A stretch of DNA of 42,391 nucleotides from NCBI GenBank assembly GCA_902495305.1, contig CABUWG010000013.1, positions 1-42,391 of the forward strand, written 5' to 3'. The number at the start of each line of letters is the position of its first letter. The first letter of the stretch is position 1. The notes below the pieces were generated by a model. That model was not told the DNA's origin and did no database searches. It saw only the letters and a program-made list of their open reading frames with translations. The translations under genes were made by a program, and so were the position numbers. Source of the DNA: an uncultured Pseudomonadota bacterium (GTDB taxonomy: Bacteria; Pseudomonadota; Alphaproteobacteria; RF32; CAG-239). Of this stretch, positions 25,598 through 33,557 are shown piece after piece.

Positions 25598-26063
25598 GCT
25601 GAAAATCGGTGTGGATTTTCACGGCGTTATTACGGCAAACCCTCATTTTTTCAGTGCTTTCACGCAAGAGGCCGTCAAACGCGGCTGGGAGATTCATGTC
25701 ATCACCGGCGGCCCCGGCAGCGTTATCTGTCAAATGCTGGACGACTGGAAAATTTCTTATACCACCGTTTTTGCCATTTTGGATTTTTACGCAGCCTTAA
25801 ATAAAGTGACTTATAAGAAAAATAACGACTTTCATATTGAAGATAAATTATGGAACAGCGCCAAGGCCTTATATTGTCAGGAACACGGTATAAATATTCA
25901 TATTGATGACAGTACGATTTATAAAAAATGGTTCTCCACGCCATATTGCCTTTATGATGCTTTTGACAACAGCTGCCGTCTGGATAACGGAACGGAAATG
26001 GATTTCTCTGCCGGTGCCGTTGCCGCATTAAATGAAATCGGGCGGGTGGCGGAAAAGGCATAA
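25587..26063 (+). CDS. HAD-like hydrolase family protein
   Basis: This 158-residue cytosolic protein starts at ATG 25587 with GGAGGGGGC directly upstream, inside the last codons of the AsmA-like gene. The N-terminal DFHGVI gives the nucleophile Asp and second Asp-equivalent region, although the usual DxDxT is DFHGV here, with His in place of the second Asp. HVITGG supplies the motif II Thr. HIDDSTIYKKWF near residue 113 supplies the acidic pair of motif IV. The unusual DFH variant suggests altered chemistry or a non-phosphatase role. Substrate unknown. Confidence 0.7.
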   Translation: MTNRLKIGVDFHGVITANPHFFSAFTQEAVKRGWEIHVITGGPGSVICQMLDDWKISYTTVFAILDFYAALNKVTYKKNNDFHIEDKLWNSAKALYCQEHGINIHIDDSTIYKKWFSTPYCLYDAFDNSCRLDNGTEMDFSAGAVAALNEIGRVAEKA

Positions 26064-26285
26064 GGCGTCCGGAATCCGCTTTTTCAAATCAAAATTTTAA
26101 ACGAATCTTAAGAATTCCCCGTTACACTATGCGCGGAAAAAAAGGATAATGTGCCTTTGTGGGCAGAAAGCTCAAAACTGACGGCTATAAACGAAAGTAA
26201 GTCTACAAGTCTGATTTATAAAGACTAAATAAGACGACATTCGTCAATAATATGCCGTAAGGCCCGAGATAAAAGGTGAGTGGTA

Positions 26286-26990
26286 ATGATAAGTGAAGAA
26301 ATTGTCCATGTCAAAGGTCAGCCCCGAAAGCTGGTCGTGTTTTTGCACGGCTATATAGACAGTGCGCCGGCGCTTGACCGAAAAATTAATGTTCTGACAG
26401 ACGGCTTGGACAATGCTGCAATTCATATCCCGCAGGCGCCCGTAATTTGTGAAGTTCATGAAAACAAACGCCAGTGGTATTCCATGCATCGTTTTGACCC
26501 TGACGATGCCCGTAAATTTGTTCCGACCATGGAAGAATGTGCGGCCATTTATGACCGGATGGGACTGGGGCTGGCAGAGGCCTATGCTTATCTGAATGAG
26601 TATATTGAAGAACGTCTGGACTTATACGGGCTGGAAGCCAAAGACCTGTATCTTTGCGGCTTTTCGCAGGGAGCCATGCTGGCATTGTATTATGCTTTGC
26701 AGCATGAAGAAACAATCGGCGGCTGCATCAGCTTTAGCGGCATCTTAACCCCGCATACTTATTTGCTCAAACATCACAAAGCCGCACCGGATATCTTGCT
26801 TATCCATGGCAATGCCGACAATCTTGTCCGTTTTGAAGCCCTGAACTTTACACGCAGCCGGCTTGAGCAAATGGGGTGCAGCGTTTCGACTTATGTTGTA
26901 AAAGACGGCCGACACATGGTAACGGAAGACGGGCTGGCTCAGGCTTTGGAATATATCAACGGTCGCCATCTGAAACAAAAGGCTGTTTAA
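26286..26990 (+). CDS. Phospholipase/carboxylesterase-type alpha/beta hydrolase
   Basis: The 234-residue cytosolic esterase belongs to the carboxylesterase/phospholipase type (Pfam Abhydrolase_2). Motifs are LVVFLHGYIDS (oxyanion region), CGFSQGAML (nucleophile Ser), LLIHGNADNLV (Asp) and KDGRHMVTE (His). ATG 26286 is chosen because AAGG lies 9 nt before it; a GTG at 26280 is also in frame. A 222-nt gap separates it from the previous gene, so it likely has its own promoter. The next gene is convergent, starting 3 nt after its stop. Substrate unknown. Confidence 0.87.
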   Translation: MISEEIVHVKGQPRKLVVFLHGYIDSAPALDRKINVLTDGLDNAAIHIPQAPVICEVHENKRQWYSMHRFDPDDARKFVPTMEECAAIYDRMGLGLAEAYAYLNEYIEERLDLYGLEAKDLYLCGFSQGAMLALYYALQHEETIGGCISFSGILTPHTYLLKHHKAAPDILLIHGNADNLVRFEALNFTRSRLEQMGCSVSTYVVKDGRHMVTEDGLAQALEYINGRHLKQKAV

Positions 26991-26993
26991 GGC

Positions 26994-28010
26994 TTAAAGA
27001 AAAGGCCGCGGCATGACCACGCCGCCGTCGGAACTCAGGCTTCCGGTAATGCGCCGCACATTCAAATCAGAATTGTCTCCTAAGGTCCGATGATAAATAT
27101 CGGCATAATTTCCGTGTGCTTTCAACGCTTCGCGAAAACCTTTCGGATTCATTTCAAACTTCTGCCAAAGCTTGGGATCCAATCCGAGCATATTGCGAAT
27201 GGACTGGTCTTGCGCATTGTTTAAAATATCAACGTTTGTCGTGGTAATGCCGTATTCTTCCGCCAGATACAGGTTGTTAATCAGCCAGCTGATAATGCTT
27301 TGCAGCCTTGTGTTGTCACTGCTTACATAAGCATATACCGGTTTTGCGGTAATCACTTCCGGCAAGACGGCAACTTTTGACTTTTGCTGCTCATAAGCGA
27401 TAGATTTCAAAAAAGCTTCGTTACCGGTTATCAGGGCGCAGCGGTTCAGCATAAAAGCTTCTTTAGCCTTCTGCTGGCTGGGAAATTTAATGGGCTTGAG
27501 CTTAAGTTTGTATTGCCTGTTGTACAAATCAAGATTATACAGCTCTTCCGAATTGTTGACGGCACAAACCGTTTTTCCCTTAAATTCCAGCATGGAAGTT
27601 GCTTCTCCGGGGTTGCGTGCTGCAAACATCTGCCGGTCAAAATACAACAAACCGGCCGGAACAATCCGGCGTGAGATGTCCAGAGAGGCGGAATACGGCG
27701 TATTTCCGAGCATAACGTCAACTTTGCCTGATTGCAGGGCTGCGGCCGCTTCAGATTGCGGCACGTTTACCAGCTCAAAATATTTTTCATTGCCGAAAAT
27801 GGCTGAGGCAAAAATTTTGCACATTTCCGCATCAAAACCCTGCCATTGTTTTTCTTCGTCGCGATAAGCAAAAGCACGGCTGTCCAGTGTCGTGCCGCAG
27901 CGAATGGCGCCACGCGACTTAATATAGCGCAGCCCTGCATCTTCCGCCTTTGCGGAAAGTGTTGTAAAAAAACAGGCCGTTAAAATAAAAATTGCGTGTT
28001 TCAGTTTCAT
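26994..28010 (-). CDS. Amino-acid ABC transporter binding protein, AapJ-like
   Basis: This 338-residue periplasmic protein has a signal peptide ending at LSAKA (near residue 22). The SBP_bac_3 fold shows GAIRCGTTLDSRAFAY, GFDAEMCKIFASAIFG and VDVMLGNTPYSASLD. The C-terminal tail (ADIYHRTLGDNSDLNVRRI...SSDGGVVMPRPF) is the signature of the general L-amino-acid AapJ/BztA subgroup. The permease and ATPase genes are not adjacent, so it is an orphan here and may have evolved a sensing role. ATG 28010 is preferred; a TTG at 28022 is in frame. It is divergent from an MlaC-like gene over 59 nt, so promoters must be tightly packed. Confidence 0.85.
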   Translation of the reverse strand: MKLKHAIFILTACFFTTLSAKAEDAGLRYIKSRGAIRCGTTLDSRAFAYRDEEKQWQGFDAEMCKIFASAIFGNEKYFELVNVPQSEAAAALQSGKVDVMLGNTPYSASLDISRRIVPAGLLYFDRQMFAARNPGEATSMLEFKGKTVCAVNNSEELYNLDLYNRQYKLKLKPIKFPSQQKAKEAFMLNRCALITGNEAFLKSIAYEQQKSKVAVLPEVITAKPVYAYVSSDNTRLQSIISWLINNLYLAEEYGITTTNVDILNNAQDQSIRNMLGLDPKLWQKFEMNPKGFREALKAHGNYADIYHRTLGDNSDLNVRRITGSLSSDGGVVMPRPFL

Positions 28011-28069
28011 TTTTTTAACCAATATGCTATACTATAAACTCAGGCAAAATTAATATAAGGCATTTTTTC

Positions 28070-28765
28070 ATGAAACGTAATCATTTTTTGCAACTTATTA
28101 TCGTTTGTTTTTTCTGGCTGACGTTTTCCGGAGCTCACGCCGCGCCGATTGATAAAACCATGGCCGAAAACTGGGTGCGCGACAAAGGAAACCTGTTGCT
28201 GAATACGTTTAATGAAAAAGACCTTGCCGTCAAATATCAAAAACTTGATTCGCTTTTTGTAAAATACGTAGACCTGAATTATGTCGGCAAGTTTGTGCTC
28301 GGAAAATACTGGAAGCTTTTGAATGAAAAACAGCAAAAAGAGTACCTTTCCTTGTTTCACCGATACGCTTTGTCTTTATACAAAGGCTTTCCGCTGAGCT
28401 TTGACAACCGCCTGTCTTTTAAGGTCGGAAAAGTTGACAGCCGCGAAAATTATACCGATGTCTGGACCGTCATAAATTTGGCACCGGCGCAAAAAGACGG
28501 TGTCGACACGACCATTAGCGTTGCCTTCCGCCTGCATAAAGAAAATGATGAAATCAAAATCATTGACATCACGTTAGGGGAGAGCAGCCTGATTTTATCT
28601 TACCGCAGCCGTTTTTATCAGATGATGGAAGAAGCCGATTCTGACCCGTCGTGGTTTTTGGAAGATTTGCAAACCATCACCGAATCAAACGAGAAAAATA
28701 ATCAGCAGCAGCTGCAAAATTCCGAATTGAGCCAAAAACCCGCGGCATTGCCGGTACAATTGTAA
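28070..28765 (+). CDS. MlaC/Ttg2D-like lipid-shuttle protein
   Basis: The 231-residue periplasmic protein has a signal peptide ending at GAHA (near 24). The fold shows FVKYVDLNYVGKFVLGKYWKLL and EYLSLFHRYALSLY, which are typical of the MlaC/toluene-tolerance Ttg2 family (including hopanoid HpnM proteins). MlaC carries phospholipids between the outer and inner membrane Mla complexes. The remaining mla genes are not in the window. The C-terminus is low-complexity Gln/Asn-rich (NNQQQLQNS), probably disordered. It sits before cysS. The lipid cargo is inference from the family. Confidence 0.85.
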   Translation: MKRNHFLQLIIVCFFWLTFSGAHAAPIDKTMAENWVRDKGNLLLNTFNEKDLAVKYQKLDSLFVKYVDLNYVGKFVLGKYWKLLNEKQQKEYLSLFHRYALSLYKGFPLSFDNRLSFKVGKVDSRENYTDVWTVINLAPAQKDGVDTTISVAFRLHKENDEIKIIDITLGESSLILSYRSRFYQMMEEADSDPSWFLEDLQTITESNEKNNQQQLQNSELSQKPAALPVQL

Positions 28766-28832
28766 AAAGCTGTTGAATTTCCTGATATATAAGATTATTA
28801 TCTCTCTCATGTTTTGAATGAGGAGAAAAAGA

Positions 28833-30221
28833 ATGACTAAAATATATCTGCATAATACCGTCAGCCGCCGCAAGGAGGAGTTTGTCCCGATTGACGCTGA
28901 AAATGTGCGGATGTATGTCTGCGGCCCGACCGTTTATGACAAGGCTCATCTCGGCAATGCCAAAACTTCGGTGGTCTTTGACGTCTGGTACCGGCTGTTG
29001 CGCGCTGTTTACGGGGCAGAACACGTTACTTATGTTTCCAATATCACTGATGTTGACGATAAGATTTTGAACAAACATAAAGAAACCGGAAAACCCATTC
29101 GCGAAATTACCGAACAAACCTATCAATGGTATCTGGATGACATGAAGCGCCTGAACGTGCTGGATCCGGACTTTCGTCCGCGTGCGACCGAATATATCGG
29201 CGAGATGATTGAGCTTGTCAAACGCCTGCTTGCCAACGGTCATGCTTACGAGGCTGCCGGTCATGTCCTGTTTAGCGTTGATTCTATGCCCGCTTACGGC
29301 TTCTTGTCCGGCCGCTCGATGAAAGAAATGCTTGCCGGCGCCCGCATTGACGTCGCTGATTATAAGAAAAATCCGGCGGACTTTGTGTTGTGGAAGCCGT
29401 CCGATGCAGATCAGCCGGGCTGGGACAGCCCTTGGGGTTACGGCCGTCCTGGCTGGCATTTGGAATGCTCGGCCATGAGTTCAAAACTGCTGGGAAATGA
29501 TTTTGACATTCACGGCGGCGGTTCGGATTTGATTTTTCCGCACCATGAGAACGAATGCGCTCAGTCCTGCTGCGCTTTTGAAGATTCAAAATTTGCCCAT
29601 TACTGGATTCATGCCGGTATGTTGATGGTAGACGGTGTTAAAATGTCCAAGTCCTTAGGCAATTTTTATATTGTTGACGAGATTTTGGCCAAATATCCGG
29701 CCGAGGCTTTGCGCCTTTTGTTCCTGAGCGGGCACTACCACCAGCCGTTTAACTTCACTTTTGAGGGCTTGAATCAGGCTAAGGCGACATTAGACAAGTT
29801 TTATAACGCTCTGCTCAAAACCGCAGATGTCGAGGTTGATAAAAACATTGCGCCGGACAACCGGATTCTGGAGGCCATGGCAGATGATCTGAACACACCG
29901 CTGGCAATTTCTTATCTGCATGAGATTGTAAATAATCTGAATAAGGCCGAAAGTACGGAAGACAAACGCAAATATAAATCTCAGCTGCTGGCGGGCGCCG
30001 GTTTGCTGGGGCTTTTGTGGCAGCAGCCGGAAGTCTGGTTCAAAGGCGGAGACAATGCCGCAGCTCTGGACGAGCAGGCAATTGAAGCCAAAATTGCCGA
30101 ACGTCTGGCCGCCAAAAAGAATAAAGACTATGCCTTGGCTGATAAGATTCGCAATGACTTGAAAGAGCAGGGAATTTTACTCGAAGACGGCCCCTCGGGC
30201 ACGACTTGGAAAATTGCCTGA
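28833..30221 (+). CDS. cysS: Cysteinyl-tRNA synthetase
   Basis: The 462-residue class I synthetase charges tRNA-Cys. AGGAG 7 nt before the ATG at 28833 supports this start; an upstream ATG (28818) is unlikely. CGPTVYDKAHLGNAK combines the first zinc cysteine with the HIGH-type HLGN motif. Further zinc ligands lie in GWHLECSAMS and HHENECAQS. KMSKSLGN is the KMSKS loop. The C-terminal helical tail includes KNKDYALADKIRNDLKEQGI. A terminator follows. Nothing is unusual. Confidence 0.98.
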   Translation: MTKIYLHNTVSRRKEEFVPIDAENVRMYVCGPTVYDKAHLGNAKTSVVFDVWYRLLRAVYGAEHVTYVSNITDVDDKILNKHKETGKPIREITEQTYQWYLDDMKRLNVLDPDFRPRATEYIGEMIELVKRLLANGHAYEAAGHVLFSVDSMPAYGFLSGRSMKEMLAGARIDVADYKKNPADFVLWKPSDADQPGWDSPWGYGRPGWHLECSAMSSKLLGNDFDIHGGGSDLIFPHHENECAQSCCAFEDSKFAHYWIHAGMLMVDGVKMSKSLGNFYIVDEILAKYPAEALRLLFLSGHYHQPFNFTFEGLNQAKATLDKFYNALLKTADVEVDKNIAPDNRILEAMADDLNTPLAISYLHEIVNNLNKAESTEDKRKYKSQLLAGAGLLGLLWQQPEVWFKGGDNAAALDEQAIEAKIAERLAAKKNKDYALADKIRNDLKEQGILLEDGPSGTTWKIA

Positions 30222-30270
30222 TTTCTATAGATGTTCCTTGGCAAACAAAACGTTCTGACCGACAAACAAT

Positions 30271-30304
30271 AAAAAACGCCGCTTTAATAAGCGGCATTTT
30301 TCTT
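30271..30304 (+). terminator. cysS terminator
   Basis: GCCGCTT pairs with AAGCGGC around TAAT and leads into TTTTTCTT. The A-rich left flank could act on the other strand, stopping the small minus gene ending at 30329. Confidence 0.75.
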
Positions 30305-30328
30305 GTATTTGGAATTTACGACTTAATT

Positions 30329-30550
30329 TCACACTTTATAAAATTTACGCAGCAAAGGCGTATAGTGTAGTTTGCGGCGGGTGGCGGAAGAAGATATTTC
30401 TGACGGGGGAGGAAATAGAGGGTGGTCGGGAAAGATAGATATGCAGTTGACAAGATCTTGTTCTCGCAGGCGGACGGTTGATTTGTAATAATATATATCC
30501 GGCGGCATCACATTAAATGCTTTGGGATTATTAGATTTTTTGTTACTCAC
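30329..30550 (-). CDS. Doubtful small ORF
   Basis: The 73-codon frame starts at GTG 30550, with GGAA about 8 nt upstream. The product is proline- and serine-rich in the middle (HPLFPPPSEISSS) and basic at the end (RRKLHYTPLLRKFYKV). It lies only about 20 nt after a strong minus-strand terminator, leaving almost no room for a promoter. No homology is recognised, so coding is uncertain. Confidence 0.3.
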   Translation of the reverse strand: MSNKKSNNPKAFNVMPPDIYYYKSTVRLREQDLVNCISIFPDHPLFPPPSEISSSATRRKLHYTPLLRKFYKV

Positions 30551-30570
30551 TTTTATTTCCGATCATTATA

Positions 30571-30599
30571 AAAAAAAGCCCCTGAGCGGCAGGGGCTTT
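30571..30599 (-). terminator. Terminator of the 73-residue gene at 30607
   Basis: AAAGCCCCTG and CAGGGGCTTT form a 10-bp stem around AGCGG. The minus strand has a seven-T run immediately after. It starts 8 nt past the stop codon of the gene ending at 30607. Confidence 0.88.
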
Positions 30600-30606
30600 G
30601 GTGGTG

Positions 30607-30828
30607 TTAATTTATTTTATATTCTTCTGTTGAATCTTGAATGTTTTGACAAACGGCTTTTGCAAAAGATTTCTTGGCAATGTAAGTCAGGAAAAGCGGC
30701 TCTTCCAATTTTAGCACCCCCAAAGCCTCTTCCAGTGCTTCAAAACTTTGATGAATTTTGCTGATCAAAACGGCGTTGCTGTTAATTAAGTCGTAGTCCG
30801 CATTAATGTCTTCATTAATATTTCTCAT
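30607..30828 (-). CDS. Small acidic hypothetical protein
   Basis: This 73-residue, mostly helical acidic protein has an unusually strong ribosome site: AGGAGG lies 5 nt before the ATG at 30828 (a GTG at 30831 is in frame but too close). A dedicated terminator follows and a region of inverted half-sites lies upstream, so it appears to be a regulated monocistronic gene. Helices INSNAVLISKIHQSFEALEEAL and EPLFLTYIAKKSFAKAV are visible. No known domain. The high-quality signals argue it is real. Confidence 0.65.
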   Translation of the reverse strand: MRNINEDINADYDLINSNAVLISKIHQSFEALEEALGVLKLEEPLFLTYIAKKSFAKAVCQNIQDSTEEYKIN

Positions 30829-30914
30829 CACTACCTCCTAAAGGAATTTTTTTGTGGATAACTAAATTCAGTCCTCGACAAGAATATTAGCAATAAATTT
30901 TTAATCTGGGTAGT

Positions 30915-30953
30915 AGGTAAATTTCGATACCTGTGTACGAAAAATAGGTACAC
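30915..30953. promoter_or_regulatory. Clustered inverted half-sites upstream of small gene
   Basis: AGGTA (30915) faces TACCT (30928) and GTGTAC (30933) faces GTACAC (30948). The nested arrangement about 100 nt before the 30828 start suggests an operator, but it may be chance in AT-rich DNA. Confidence 0.3.
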
Positions 30954-31005
30954 CTGAAAGTGTTGAAATTTTATAATAAATTCATATATATAGGCAACCT
31001 CATTC

Positions 31006-31038
31006 AAAAAAACGGGCGCTTTTTTATAAGGCGCCCGT
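31006..31038 (-). terminator. Terminator of UPF0173 gene
   Basis: ACGGGCGC pairs with GCGCCCGT around an 11-nt loop. On the minus strand the stem is followed by a T run. It lies 25 nt past the stop codon of the hydrolase. Confidence 0.85.
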
Positions 31039-31063
31039 CTCGATTCCCTTGGATTCTCCTGGG

Positions 31064-31753
31064 TTACGGCTCCATGACAATACATTCGATTCCGTTATTT
31101 TTGTTGTCAATAAATTTTTTAAAGTCAAGTGGATTAACCGGACCTTGTGTAAACAAATCATAGTGAATCGGTACCACGGTTTTAACGCCGAGCCATTCAG
31201 CTGCCAACGCCGCTTGCGGAATATCCATGTTTACGCGTCCGCCAATCGGAATAAGCGCCATGTCCGGCTGATAAATTTCTTTAACCAGTTTAAAGTCAAG
31301 ATTGATTGCCGTGTCGCCCAGATGATAAATCCTGATGCTGCCGAAATCAAAAATAATGCCGGCGGATATGTCAAACGGCGTGTTGTCAGGCAAAAGCCCG
31401 CTGTGTACGGCCGGACGAAAAACAGCCTTGCCCCACGGAAAAAGCTGCTCAACGCCGACCGGAACGCCAAAAGCCTTGGCGCCGTTATTTTGCAGATAAC
31501 GTGCAACTTCAAAAGTCGTCGTGATGGTAACGTCATTTTTTCGGGCGATGCTGATCGAGTCGCCGACATGATCCGGATGTCCGTGCGTGATGAGAATGTC
31601 GTTGACAATAATTTCGTCCGGCGTTTTGGTTGCCATCGGAGCATTGGTCAAAAAAGGATCAACGGCAATCTTATGGCCGTCTTTTTCAAAAATAAAACCG
31701 CTGTGCCCCAAAAATGTGATGTTGACGCCGCCGCGGTTCAAAACTTTAGTCAT
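31064..31753 (-). CDS. UPF0173 metallo-beta-lactamase-fold hydrolase
   Basis: The 229-residue cytosolic enzyme matches UPF0173 in length and motifs. NITFLGHSGFIFE opens the fold. THGHPDHVGD is the HxHxDH metal motif near residues 58-67. YHLGDTAI and VVPIHYD supply the later metal Asp and His. UPF0173 (including YtkL relatives) has no firmly established physiological substrate; hydrolase activity is inferred. The small gene ending at 31766 is 12 nt upstream, so they form a two-gene operon. Confidence 0.9.
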   Translation of the reverse strand: MTKVLNRGGVNITFLGHSGFIFEKDGHKIAVDPFLTNAPMATKTPDEIIVNDILITHGHPDHVGDSISIARKNDVTITTTFEVARYLQNNGAKAFGVPVGVEQLFPWGKAVFRPAVHSGLLPDNTPFDISAGIIFDFGSIRIYHLGDTAINLDFKLVKEIYQPDMALIPIGGRVNMDIPQAALAAEWLGVKTVVPIHYDLFTQGPVNPLDFKKFIDNKNNGIECIVMEP

Positions 31754-31765
31754 GTTGCTTAGTCC

Positions 31766-31957
31766 TTATCCGATATGGTTGATTTTATTAAAAACAATCC
31801 GGCCTGCTGCTGAAGAATGTTGCGGTGTAAGATATTGGTTCTTGTCCCAATTGTCTACCAGAGTGTCAATAATCTGCCGATGTCTGATATTGGGAGAAAA
31901 GGCAAAACCGTCTGACATTTCTCCGATTAAATAATTGGCTATATTTATTCTTTGCAT
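31766..31957 (-). CDS. Small hypothetical protein upstream of UPF0173
   Basis: The 63-residue protein begins MQRINIANYLIGEMSDG. ATG 31957 has GGAGG 5 nt before it; an in-frame ATG at 31969 lies upstream of that site and is less likely. It contains RHRQIIDTLVDNWDKN, a probable helix, and SAAGRIVFNKI. It shares an operon with the metal hydrolase. The upstream gap to galE holds a TTAAC/GTTAA inverted repeat (31999-32013) that may be a regulatory site. No family is recognised. Confidence 0.6.
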   Translation of the reverse strand: MQRINIANYLIGEMSDGFAFSPNIRHRQIIDTLVDNWDKNQYLTPQHSSAAGRIVFNKINHIG

Positions 31958-32039
31958 ACTTTCCTCCATCGCACGGGTTAAGTAACAACTTTAATATATT
32001 AACCAATTGTTAACAAAAAAGTCCACATAGATACAATTA

Positions 32040-33014
32040 TTATATCGCCATATGTTTGTAAACCCTCCAAGTGGAGTCGATAATATTCTCTAAACTGCTG
32101 TGTGTCGCCTGCCATCCCAGAACTTCGTTGGCCTTTTTCGGCGAGGCCAGCAAGGCCGCCGGATCTCCGGCTCTGCGCGGTGCAAATTCATAAGGAATTT
32201 CTTTTCCGGTCAACTCCTGAGTTTTCAACAACATTTCCAAGACGCTGATGCCTTTTTCCGTTCCCAGATTAAAAATCTGGCTTTCGTTGCTTTTTTGCAA
32301 ATAGTCGATGGCACAAAGATGAGCCGAAGCCAAATCGGAAACATGAATATAGTCGCGAATGCAGGTGCCGTCACGCGTGTCATAATCATTGCCGAAAACC
32401 ATAACTTTGTCACGAATACCACAGGCAGCTTCCATGATAATCGGCAAAAGATTCTGCGGCTTGTGTTCCAAACCTTTGACAATCCCTTCCTCATCATAAC
32501 CCACAGCGTTAAAATAGCGCAAAGATACAAACTTGATACCTTTTAAAGTATCGTACCACTTCATATAGTTTTCCATGTCCAGCTTGGTAAAACCGTAAAA
32601 GTTTATCGGAGCCGTCGGGTGCTTTTCATCAACCGGCAAATATTCCGGCATGCCATAAACAGCCGCAGACGAAGAAAAAATGATTTTTTTAACGCCGGCC
32701 TCGGTCATGGCGTTCAAAGTATTTAGGGCGCCGACAAGATTGTTGTTGGCATATTTCTCGGGATTTTCCATCGATTCTCCAACAGCTTTTTTAGCCGCCA
32801 GAAAAATCACGGCGTCAATATTCTGCGTCATGGCAGAAAGCAGGGTGCCGTAATCCAAAATATCCCCACGAATAAACTGGGCATTGGCAAACAAATTCTG
32901 CTCCAGTCCGGTAGAAAGATTGTCATAAACACAAACCTCGTGCTTTGCCGCCAGCAGGGCTTTTACCACATGACTGCCGATATATCCCGCGCCGCCGATA
33001 ACCAATATCTTCAT
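32040..33014 (-). CDS. galE: UDP-glucose 4-epimerase
   Basis: This 324-residue short-chain dehydrogenase-fold enzyme interconverts UDP-glucose and UDP-galactose, supplying sugars for surface polysaccharides. ATG 33014 follows GGGAG by 6-7 nt; the open frame upstream runs over the tRNA and is spurious. MKILVIGGAGYIGSH is the NAD+ Rossmann motif. SSSAAVYGMPEY supplies the Ser and YGFTKLDME the Tyr-x3-Lys catalytic pair. DGTCIRDYIHVSDLASAH is the typical substrate loop. It appears monocistronic. Confidence 0.96.
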   Translation of the reverse strand: MKILVIGGAGYIGSHVVKALLAAKHEVCVYDNLSTGLEQNLFANAQFIRGDILDYGTLLSAMTQNIDAVIFLAAKKAVGESMENPEKYANNNLVGALNTLNAMTEAGVKKIIFSSSAAVYGMPEYLPVDEKHPTAPINFYGFTKLDMENYMKWYDTLKGIKFVSLRYFNAVGYDEEGIVKGLEHKPQNLLPIIMEAACGIRDKVMVFGNDYDTRDGTCIRDYIHVSDLASAHLCAIDYLQKSNESQIFNLGTEKGISVLEMLLKTQELTGKEIPYEFAPRRAGDPAALLASPKKANEVLGWQATHSSLENIIDSTWRVYKHMAI

Positions 33015-33124
33015 ATAATGCTCCCTGATAAATAAATTTTCTGAACGAAATGATAACAGATAAAATAATTGAAAAAAAGTATTGACTAAAAGAAATAAAC
33101 ATATTATTAATTCACACATCTGAT

Positions 33125-33210
33125 GGGGGTATGGCGGAACTGGTAGACGCGCTAGACTCAAAATCTTGTGGCCTCAGGCCGTGTCAGTTCGAGTCTGACT
33201 ACCCCTACCA
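33125..33210 (+). tRNA. tRNA-Leu (CAA)
   Basis: The 86-nt cloverleaf has an acceptor GGGGGTA/TACCCCT (first pair G-U), a D-arm with GGTAGACGC, and a CTCAAAA loop giving anticodon CAA. A long variable arm follows, then a T-arm GTCAG-TTCGAGT-CTGAC. The 3' CCA is encoded. The anticodon stem has one U-U mismatch. The phage-like region starts just downstream, so this may be its attachment locus. Confidence 0.92.
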
Positions 33211-33216
33211 ATCAGT

Positions 33217-33250
33217 AAAACTCCGAAGGTCTAGCTTTCGGAGTTTTTTT
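33217..33250 (+). terminator. tRNA-Leu terminator
   Basis: AAAACTCCGAA pairs with TTCGGAGTTTT, an 11-bp stem, followed by a T run. It starts 7 nt after the tRNA CCA end. Confidence 0.9.
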
Positions 33251-33337
33251 ATTGTTGTTTTCTGATTTTTTTATTTTTATCATCTGCGTGCTCTCTCTTT
33301 TGTCGTCCCCGCGTTCTTTCCTCTCACAAAAATCCGC

Positions 33338-33368
33338 TTGCAAAAGTCACAGATTCATTTAATATAAT
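33338..33368 (+). promoter_or_regulatory. Promoter of the structured leader RNA
   Basis: A perfect TATAAT (33363-33368) has TTGCAA (33338-33343) 19 nt upstream. Transcription would begin near 33371-33376, at the base of the 5' hairpin. The 33251-33337 stretch holds nothing else recognisable. Confidence 0.55.
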
Positions 33369-33370
33369 AC

Positions 33371-33532
33371 CCGCAGTCCGGAGGCGGACTGTGGTGTCTG
33401 AAAAACATCTCAAGTTTAGTTCCTCAATGTGGGGAGTGCCGGAAATAAGTGCGCTTGCGTAACGAATAACGGCGACTGTAACTTGACAGTTTTTCAGCTC
33501 CCCGCCTTTAATCTTAAAGGCGGTTTTGTTTT
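33371..33532 (+). ncRNA. Structured leader or small RNA, family not recognised
   Basis: The roughly 160-nt RNA has a 5' hairpin CCGCAGTCCG/CGGACTGTGG (GAGG loop). A 9-bp closing stem pairs CTGAAAAAC (33398-33406) with GTTTTTCAG (33489-33497). Inside are CAAGTT/AACTTG and AGT/ACT, then GCCG/CGGC and an apical GCG hairpin. The RNA ends with a strong terminator (33502-33532, CCGCCTTT/AAAGGCGG then TTTTGTTTT). A gene follows 25 nt later, so it is either an independent sRNA or a riboswitch-like leader. It fits no riboswitch class I know; a 6S-like RNA is possible but the 5' hairpin and terminator argue against it. Confidence 0.6.
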
Positions 33533-33555
33533 AACAAAATAGTGGAGCTAAAAAA
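33489..33555 (+). promoter_or_regulatory. Alternative helix that hides the ribosome site of the HTH gene
   Basis: TTTTTcAGCTCC (33490-33501) can pair with GGAGCTAAAAA (33544-33554), which contains the GGAG site of the downstream gene. The same left segment forms the 3' strand of the 9-bp closing stem of the RNA, so the two helices exclude each other. This is an expression-platform layout (inference). Confidence 0.5.
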
Positions 33556-33557
33556 TA

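Noticed and set aside
30831..31085. 84-codon minus-strand frame over the 31.0 kb terminator
   Set aside because: It spans a terminator and intergenic AT-rich DNA, with no ribosome site.
33015..33161. Extended galE start at 33161
   Set aside because: The extension reads through tRNA-Leu; ATG 33014 has a good ribosome site and the Rossmann motif starts there.
33371..33532. Calling the leader RNA a 6S RNA, SRP RNA or B12 riboswitch
   Set aside because: It lacks the SRP GGAAGCAGCC loop and the B12 box. A 5' hairpin and intrinsic terminator are not typical of 6S.
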